Assembly: GCA_027064025.1 (NCBI GenBank)
Contig: JAMOQL010000240.1
Coordinates: 1-33,446 of the forward strand
From: Bacteroidales bacterium
GTDB taxonomy: Bacteria; Bacteroidota; Bacteroidia; Bacteroidales; JAFGXI01
DNA length: 33,446 bases
Direction: 5' to 3'
Of the stretch, positions 27,801 through 33,446 are shown one piece after another. The notes beneath the pieces are model-generated. The model had not been told where the DNA came from. It did not search any database and was given only the letters and a program-made list of their open reading frames with translations. The stretch's first letter is position 1, and every line of letters begins with the position of its first letter. The translations under genes were made by a program, and so were the position numbers.

Positions 27801-30800
27801 TGGTCCGCTTCTGTACCTAGTTTTGAGCAGTTGCATCCTTCAGGAATAACCGATGCAAATGGAAATTACGTTATTAAAGGAATTCGTTACTCAGGTTCAG
27901 GAAATATTTTCCAAGTTAGTCCATTTTTAGGAGTTCATGAATTTAATCCTAATAATACTAATTTATTTATTGGAGATAGCGAACCCGTTCACAATAATAT
28001 TGACTTTACCGATCAATCATCCTTTAGAGTAACCGGTTTTATTACTTATGAAAATACCAATATGCCTGTAGGTGGAGCATTTGTTAAAATAGATGGAAAT
28101 TATATACAAGGAAGCAACAACCAAGCAGTTTTAACAAATGAAGATGGAGCTTTCGATATTCAAGTTCCTATTGGAGAGCATTATATTACAGTAGAAAAGC
28201 AAGGGCATACTTTTGTAGATGCCCATTATCCTCTTCAAGACAACGATACTACAATTAACAAACACTTCTTTAACGAACCTATTTATGATATCCGATTCTA
28301 CGACAATACTACTGTTAAATTAGCAGGAAGAGTAGTTGGAGGAGCCGTAGAAGCAGCTAAAGGTCTAGGTTCTTTAAACAATCCTATTATAAATAATCTT
28401 GGTATTTGTAAAATTACTATTACTACCGATATGGGTTATATTTTGGATGTTGAAGATAATGACAGAACTGTTTTTGTTGTAAATACCGATTCAGCAACAG
28501 GAATGTACGAAATTAATCTTCCTCCAGAAGTATATAAAATTGATACAGTAAAGGTTAATAGCACCTATAATTTCTTAGATGGAGAATCAGAGATTATTAG
28601 CTTGAGCGACTGTTTCCAATTACAATACACCGTAGATACTAATACTACAGACGAAGGTGTGCTTGAAGAGGATTCTGTCTACTCTTATAACTTAGAAAAA
28701 TCATGGGTTTGGCGTTCAACACCACAAATATCGGTCGATAATTTAGAAGGCACTAAATTTATAGGAGATTCAGAATATATTGTTTCTGTTGGTAGTGACC
28801 AGCAAGATACAATACAAATAGCAAGTATGGTGGCCGATACAGCAAATTATGTTTTTGGCAAGCCTATTTATTCGATGGGTAGAAAATATAATTTATTAAT
28901 ATCAGCCTTTGAAGTTTACGACAATGGTACAGAAATAGACACGGTAGTTGTTAGTGATGGAGAGGTACACATTATTAACGAATGCGCCAACAATACCAAT
29001 TTGGTAACTTTAGGATTTAACGAAGAGGGTCAAAGTTTATACCAATTCTTTGGAGGATTCCCTAACCTTTCTGCACCATATACAAGAAAACTAGAAATTA
29101 AATTACAAGTAGGTGACACCTATTACGATTGGGCACAATCACCTCTTTATGGGTATGTATCAGGAAATATTCCAACAGGAAGTAATTTTGTAACCGAAGG
29201 TCCTACAAATATCGATTTTGTACTTAGAGACCCTCCTGGCTCCGATAGCTATTCTTATTTAGAACAAGGAATGTCAATTACCAAAACAAGTACTACCGAA
29301 ACATCTCACGAAGAGTCGGGAAGCTATAATTTAGCATACCATTTAGGCAGTAAGGTAGAGGTAGTTGCTGGTTCTCCATTCTTCTCTGTAGTTTCAGAAT
29401 TAGAAAGTGATAACAATATTACAGTAGGTTTTGAACATTCCGAAAATTGGGGAAACTCGTACGAAGAAACAGAAACTATTACTTTCAATCAAACATTCTC
29501 TACCAGTGGCGACCCTGCCTATGTGGGAGAAATGGGAGATTTATTCTTAGGACACGGTAACAATATTATTTTTGGGCTATCCAATTTTATACAAATCTTA
29601 AGTATCGATAATGTTCCAACAGGAGGAGAAACCATTGAAGATACGGTTACCATAAATGGACAAGATTATACTATTGGAAAGAAAACAGGATTAAATATGG
29701 GCAAAGAGGTTTCAACAACCTTTATTTATACCCAAAACCATATCGAAAACTATCTAATTCCTAATCTTCAGATGCTAAGAAATATGGTTTACGATAGTAA
29801 TGACCAATATTATACCGCAGTATTTAATGAGGTAGATGACGAAAAATTCTTAACCAATAACGACGATTATTTTATTTGGGGTTCAGATACCAGTCAAAAC
29901 AAATACAATGGTCCAAGTTATGTTTTTAACCCAAATGGTGACGACCTAATAGATTCGGTTAGATATTATAACAATCAGATAAACGCATGGATTCAAGTGT
30001 TAAGAGATAACGAATATGCAAAATTGAATAGTGAGGATGACGACAATTTCCCATCTAATATTTCTTTTGATGCAGGAGCGGAATACGAAGCTAGTGTAGA
30101 AAGAGAGAACGGAGTAGCATCGGAAAGTTCATTTGAATTTACACTTTCTCCTTCATTATCGTCAGAAGTTGGTTTTACAGCTAACGGGTTTGGCCTTAGT
30201 TTCGAATTAGAAGAAACCTACACCTACGAAGAAGAAAATAGTTCTGCTACAGAAGAAACCAATACCGAAACCATTGGATTTGTGTTAGCCGATGGCGACC
30301 AAGGCGATTATTTCTCTGTAGATATTAGAAAAGATGCAGTAGGAGGTTTTGGACCAATCTTCGCTACCGTTGGAGGTCAATCAGCTTGTCCTTACGAAGG
30401 AGCAACTTACACCGATTATTACGAGCCTGGAACTTTATTATCGCAAGCAACTATGCAAATAGAAGTGCCAAATATTACAGTAGATAACAATATAGTAGCA
30501 GGTGTTCCAGAAACCGATGCTGCAGTGTTTAATATAGAGATGTCTAATAATTCGCAAACGGGAGACGATGTTTGGTACGAACTTTATGTTGAACCAACCT
30601 CAAACCCAAACGGAGCTATTATTAAAATGGATGGAGCACCTATTTCAGGTAATTCAGTAGCAATTTTAGTCCCAGCAGGACAAACTGTTTACAAAGCCTT
30701 AACAGTAGAAAAAGGGCAGTTAGATATAAATGAATATGAGAATATGCAAATTATTCTACATTCAGAATGTCAGTACGACCCAACCGATGATGTGGATGAT

Positions 30801-33446
30801 ATTGCAGATACAGTATTGATATCGGCATATTTTACACCGGCTTGTACCGAAGTGGAATTCGCACAGATTTATGACAATTGGACTGCTAATTATTATAATA
30901 ACGATACTCTAAGTTTTAATATTACAGGATACAATATTAATAGCAGTAAATTTGAATCTATTTCGTTCCAATATGCTGTTCCTGGTGGACCTCGAACAAC
31001 AAAAATGGTATTCTATAAAACAGAGGCTGATTTTAATGCTGCCTCGGAACCCAAAACTTGGATTAATGGAAGTCCAACTATGAATTATAATTTCCCTCTG
31101 GGAAGTATAATCGATGGTAATTATCAATTGTATCTTAAAACAACCTGTAACGATGGTTCAGAGTTTGTTACAGAGCCATTAAATGGAATAATCGATAGAG
31201 TTATTCCTGCTCCATTTGGAACACCTCAACCTGCCGATGGAATCTTGTCTTACGGAGAAGATATTTCGGTTCAGTTTAACGAGCCCATCAATTCAGGCGA
31301 TTTATACTCACATATCGATTATGTAGATGTTCGAGGTATGACTAATGGCACAGATTTAACCGATAATCCAACTCTCTTACACGATGCCTCTATCCATTTC
31401 GATGGAATAGAAAATAACTTGGAAATTAATCACGTCAATTTAGACCATACCAACTTTACTATCGAGTTTTGGGCTAAGCGAGATGCGATAAATACAAGAA
31501 GTAATCTATTAACACTAGGAATACCTTCGCAAGGAGGACTTTGGGTAGGATTTGATGAAACTAATCATTTTGTAATCGAAATCGATGGGCAAACTATTAC
31601 CTCAACAGAGGCTTACACTAATATTGGTAATTGGTCATTCTATTCACTCGTATATAATCAAGGCGACGATATTAATGAGCAAGGTTTCAATATATATATC
31701 TTAAGCGATGCTGGTGGCACACCAGAAGTTCACGAGCTAGATGTATATTCTTCGCTTGAAGGAAGTTTATCTGTGGCTTATTGTTCGGAAGACGGCTCAG
31801 CCTTCAACGGAAATATTCACGAACTAAGAATTTGGAATTATGCAAGAAACTCTGTCGAAATTGCTGCTCAAAAAGGGCAGATTCTAAACGGATACGAAGA
31901 AGGATTGTATAGCTTATGGCCAATGAACGAAGCTTCGGGAACTGTCGCTAAAGATATTGCTTTTGGTAGAAATGCTACTGTAAATGCAACTTGGCAAGTC
32001 AGTAGAAATTCCAAGGCTCTAGCTCTAAATGGAACAAATGTATTATCTGTTCCTGCAGGACAAATGGCTTTTAGTAGCCAGTCTGACTTTACAGTTGAGT
32101 TTTGGTATAAAATGGCAGTGCCAACTTCTAATGCAACCTTATTATCGAATGGAAATCCAAACCAAGAATCAAATATTAATTCTTGGAATATTACAGCAAC
32201 AAGTTCTGGAGAATTTGTAATTAGCAATAATGGAACAGATGTTACTATTAATGCTCAAGATTATTTAGACAATCAGTGGCATCATTTTGCTATGAGTATG
32301 AACAGAATAGGTTATTTATCGTTTTATTTCGATGGTGAATTGGTAGAAACGCAGTCTGTTTCTTCTTTCGAAGGATTTGGTTCAGGTCGATTAATTGCCG
32401 GTGCTCGTTGGTACAATTTATCGATGATAGATTATTACGATCAATATACGACTGGAACAATGGACGAAATTCGAGTTTGGAATTCCGCAAGAACACATTC
32501 ACAAATTCAACGATATATGAATCATACCCTTAAAGGAGACGAATTTGGATTAAAAGCATATTTCCCATTCGAAGATGTCACCATTGCAGACCCAAGTATC
32601 TCTAACGAAAATTCTGGCAACTTTACTATGGATACCATAGGGGTTGCAGGAGACACTTTATTGGCTTCTCAATATTTCACAACAGAAAGTCCAAATATGA
32701 AGTTGCAACGACCAGAAGTTTCAATTCCTCATACTTATATTATTAATAACGATCAAGTCATTATCACTCCAAATATTGAGGCTAATTTAATCGAGAATCA
32801 GATTTTAGATGTTTCCATAAAACGGGTTAAAGATATGAACAATAATATGATGGCTTCGACCTTAACTTGGAATGCATTTATAGATAAAAACCAAGTGGTT
32901 TGGGATATGCAAAATTTACAAATCTCTAAGTTTGTGGAAGAAGATACTACAGTTGTTGTCAATATTCAAAACAAAAGTGGAATAAACGAGAGTTATACTA
33001 TTTCTAATATCCCTTCGTGGATGGAAGTTTCGCCAAACTCAGGTAATTTATCTCCGTTAGAAACGGAACAAATAGAAATAACTATTAAACCAGAATTAAA
33101 TATTGGTTCATACCAAACCGATATTAACCTGGTAGCTTCAATGGATTTCAATGAGCGTCTAGGTATTTCTGTTCAAGTTAATGGACACGCTCCAGATTGG
33201 ACAGTTGAGCCTGCCGATTATTCAAATACAGCTAATATTATTGGACAATTAAGTATCGGAAATATTTTGTCGACAGACGAAAACGATATTGTAGCTTGTT
33301 TTGTTGGAGACGAATGTAGAGGTGTTTCAAATGTTCAATATTTCGAAGACGGAAATATGTACTTAGTATTTATGAATATTTATGCCAATACCAATGGAGA
33401 AGTAATAAGCTTTAAAGTTTATGATGCTAGTACAGGTGATGTTTAT
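24882..33446 (+). CDS. Giant modular secreted protein with four LamG domains (3' end beyond window)
   Basis: One uninterrupted frame of 2855 codons from the ATG at 24882 to the window edge, with no stop, so the gene continues outside. Domains by approximate residue: signal peptide 1-25; LamG1 44-245; about four fibronectin-III-like domains 304-705; first half of a carboxypeptidase-regulatory-like domain 712-736; LamG2 736-956; second half 985-1010; another such domain 1047-1113; two Ser/Thr/Glu-rich segments 1457-1543 and 1727-1813; first half of an SbsA-type Ig-like domain 2113-2165; LamG3 2167-2327 and LamG4 2377-2565; second half 2615-2667; an Ig-like (BACON-like) domain 2689-2777; and a terminal repeat-type domain 2781-2855. 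LamG folds bind sugars or proteins. It is probably a surface adhesin exported by type IX secretion, but the sorting domain would lie outside. Confidence 0.85.
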   Translation, partial: MKNNLLRILIAIIIVLGNFQSIFAQTCISDWQDIDAPYYATDFERDSYVRINSPNTTDGMQNYMDEDFTLEFWVYPQWNKDEEKYHFMFGYGRWDDDFNSFLVAFESKDVSGWAIRVSDGNDSGSNTDLMWEMTRTEYEEEWKEQWNHITITFDSPSNTDADGTVRLYVNNEWKKTQTGFDLISYSSNDANYDRQTYCYWGEGLGSSSSEDHDESFYGYMSGFRLWDKDLTLDEMGYIWNKSFESEGTFNDTCSYLHDHLIVNERRTYSSSDNYNIYSTTNPSLGIGMYEFNMNSNYNHYHPSKPPKVFNLTTSKTCDENRLDWDKDNHGTAYVYRKRITSPAESNFTLLCRTNSNYYIDENIEDAIEYEYKVENNWYNHRDPLNSNEGVYSSEYETVSMISKRYAQVQNFQIGNQLCNGDVYLEWHLLELTPNEYNIQYKVENGSWATLENGIASTTSDYTHHVSVADYGKSIAYRIDGGGDGCTNYSAIVYSSGNKPCTKNPEAVVSDTINGNIKVTWDFVNDDGGGPPTDFKIYRRVGLTGSYDPLADNISANDREYIDVEASMCVDYYYKVEAYNDCNNNDGGYASTADATNLPVKFDNVFTYVENSETKSYFDASKGYYNQKVTVEWEANPNKIGDIDTYEIYRKRSGESYTLLATINNQNASFYEDNTTEANELYEYLIRALGDCAGTQTISDSITTIGFRTSTGIVAGKITYQGGNTVENAEVRISSTESIQANSLEFDGLNDYMGTDAFANDSLMYKPFSIDTWIKPELMQSQEKKIIFSGYSGIIYLALKNMHPICGINEHIIGGTEPENPIVTIESDTALEAGTWYHLAINFLPSTGQFQLYINGELEQETVVNDPIATLMGIGVDTLNLHGAYQLTIGSANGNSNFYSGLMDEIRIWQEYRTPEKIQADYIRILAGDEQNLKGYYRLDESFGYAAYDISKNDGEFNKKHLEIPVGSESDFPEWSASVPSFEQLHPSGITDANGNYVIKGIRYSGSGNIFQVSPFLGVHEFNPNNTNLFIGDSEPVHNNIDFTDQSSFRVTGFITYENTNMPVGGAFVKIDGNYIQGSNNQAVLTNEDGAFDIQVPIGEHYITVEKQGHTFVDAHYPLQDNDTTINKHFFNEPIYDIRFYDNTTVKLAGRVVGGAVEAAKGLGSLNNPIINNLGICKITITTDMGYILDVEDNDRTVFVVNTDSATGMYEINLPPEVYKIDTVKVNSTYNFLDGESEIISLSDCFQLQYTVDTNTTDEGVLEEDSVYSYNLEKSWVWRSTPQISVDNLEGTKFIGDSEYIVSVGSDQQDTIQIASMVADTANYVFGKPIYSMGRKYNLLISAFEVYDNGTEIDTVVVSDGEVHIINECANNTNLVTLGFNEEGQSLYQFFGGFPNLSAPYTRKLEIKLQVGDTYYDWAQSPLYGYVSGNIPTGSNFVTEGPTNIDFVLRDPPGSDSYSYLEQGMSITKTSTTETSHEESGSYNLAYHLGSKVEVVAGSPFFSVVSELESDNNITVGFEHSENWGNSYEETETITFNQTFSTSGDPAYVGEMGDLFLGHGNNIIFGLSNFIQILSIDNVPTGGETIEDTVTINGQDYTIGKKTGLNMGKEVSTTFIYTQNHIENYLIPNLQMLRNMVYDSNDQYYTAVFNEVDDEKFLTNNDDYFIWGSDTSQNKYNGPSYVFNPNGDDLIDSVRYYNNQINAWIQVLRDNEYAKLNSEDDDNFPSNISFDAGAEYEASVERENGVASESSFEFTLSPSLSSEVGFTANGFGLSFELEETYTYEEENSSATEETNTETIGFVLADGDQGDYFSVDIRKDAVGGFGPIFATVGGQSACPYEGATYTDYYEPGTLLSQATMQIEVPNITVDNNIVAGVPETDAAVFNIEMSNNSQTGDDVWYELYVEPTSNPNGAIIKMDGAPISGNSVAILVPAGQTVYKALTVEKGQLDINEYENMQIILHSECQYDPTDDVDDIADTVLISAYFTPACTEVEFAQIYDNWTANYYNNDTLSFNITGYNINSSKFESISFQYAVPGGPRTTKMVFYKTEADFNAASEPKTWINGSPTMNYNFPLGSIIDGNYQLYLKTTCNDGSEFVTEPLNGIIDRVIPAPFGTPQPADGILSYGEDISVQFNEPINSGDLYSHIDYVDVRGMTNGTDLTDNPTLLHDASIHFDGIENNLEINHVNLDHTNFTIEFWAKRDAINTRSNLLTLGIPSQGGLWVGFDETNHFVIEIDGQTITSTEAYTNIGNWSFYSLVYNQGDDINEQGFNIYILSDAGGTPEVHELDVYSSLEGSLSVAYCSEDGSAFNGNIHELRIWNYARNSVEIAAQKGQILNGYEEGLYSLWPMNEASGTVAKDIAFGRNATVNATWQVSRNSKALALNGTNVLSVPAGQMAFSSQSDFTVEFWYKMAVPTSNATLLSNGNPNQESNINSWNITATSSGEFVISNNGTDVTINAQDYLDNQWHHFAMSMNRIGYLSFYFDGELVETQSVSSFEGFGSGRLIAGARWYNLSMIDYYDQYTTGTMDEIRVWNSARTHSQIQRYMNHTLKGDEFGLKAYFPFEDVTIADPSISNENSGNFTMDTIGVAGDTLLASQYFTTESPNMKLQRPEVSIPHTYIINNDQVIITPNIEANLIENQILDVSIKRVKDMNNNMMASTLTWNAFIDKNQVVWDMQNLQISKFVEEDTTVVVNIQNKSGINESYTISNIPSWMEVSPNSGNLSPLETEQIEITIKPELNIGSYQTDINLVASMDFNERLGISVQVNGHAPDWTVEPADYSNTANIIGQLSIGNILSTDENDIVACFVGDECRGVSNVQYFEDGNMYLVFMNIYANTNGEVISFKVYDASTGDVY

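Noticed and set aside
31868-32227. A 119-codon frame on the minus strand inside the giant gene
   Set aside because: It lies opposite the strongly supported LamG coding frame and shows no recognisable domain. Other short frames over the giant gene were dropped for the same reason.
24882-33446. Giant frame as a possible nonribosomal peptide synthetase, toxin or phage tail protein
   Set aside because: The translation shows a signal peptide and LamG, fibronectin-like and Ig-like domains, with no enzymatic synthetase motifs, no toxin-type repeat C-terminus in view and no phage neighbours.
1-33446. tRNA/rRNA genes, CRISPR arrays, insertion sequences or prophage
   Set aside because: No cloverleaf-like sequences, regularly spaced repeats, transposase or integrase frames, or terminal inverted repeats were seen in the gaps, which are all shorter than about 190 nt.

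Overview
The window looks like chromosomal DNA from a gliding-type, AT-rich member of the Bacteroidota. Four things point there: type IX secretion/gliding genes (gldD, gldE, porT); a secreted protein with a type IX C-terminal sorting domain; families largely typical of this phylum (DUF5686 barrel, bifunctional GlmU-like sugar nucleotidyltransferase, bacterial GGGP synthase, split transketolase); and Bacteroidota-type promoter boxes (TAnnTTTG) usually 20-31 nt before start codons. Species cannot be named from the sequence. I see no tRNA, rRNA, CRISPR array, IS element or phage gene.

Layout. 1-4817 (+): the 3' end of a DUF5686 outer-membrane barrel gene, a Cof-type HAD phosphatase, a GlmU-like enzyme, a membrane-anchored TPR protein and lumazine synthase (ribH), ending in a strong hairpin. 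4914-11660 (-): a compact probable operon read from right to left: YfhO-family membrane protein, tsaE, ssb, gldE, gldD, a 4'-phosphopantetheinyl transferase and a GGGP synthase. 11749-13721 (+): a polysaccharide flippase coupled to a YbaK/ProX-type deacylase. 13739-16186 (-): a CBS protein, porT and a lone transketolase C-terminal half. 16256-18823 (+): pdxJ, an alpha/beta hydrolase and a LysM glucosaminidase. 19009-20749 (-): grpE-dnaJ behind a sigma-54-like promoter. 20893-21657 (+): an AIM24/TIGR00266 protein.

21771-33446 (+) is the accessory part: a membrane-spanning TPR/HTH regulator, a secreted esterase with PKD and type IX sorting domains, and a giant modular secreted protein. The giant protein is open for 2855 codons and leaves the window without a stop. 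It carries four LamG domains, about four fibronectin-III-like domains, carboxypeptidase-regulatory-like domains and Ig-like domains. LamG domains appear to be inserted inside two other domains, and two Ser/Thr/Glu-rich segments recall beta-pore-forming proteins.

How it fits together: gldD, gldE and porT belong to or support the secretion and gliding machinery. That machinery would export the esterase, and probably the giant protein, to the surface. The TPR/HTH protein just upstream is a plausible but unproven regulator. The rest is housekeeping (cofactors, chaperones, DNA and tRNA maintenance) and envelope biogenesis. No stretch longer than about 190 bases lacks a gene.
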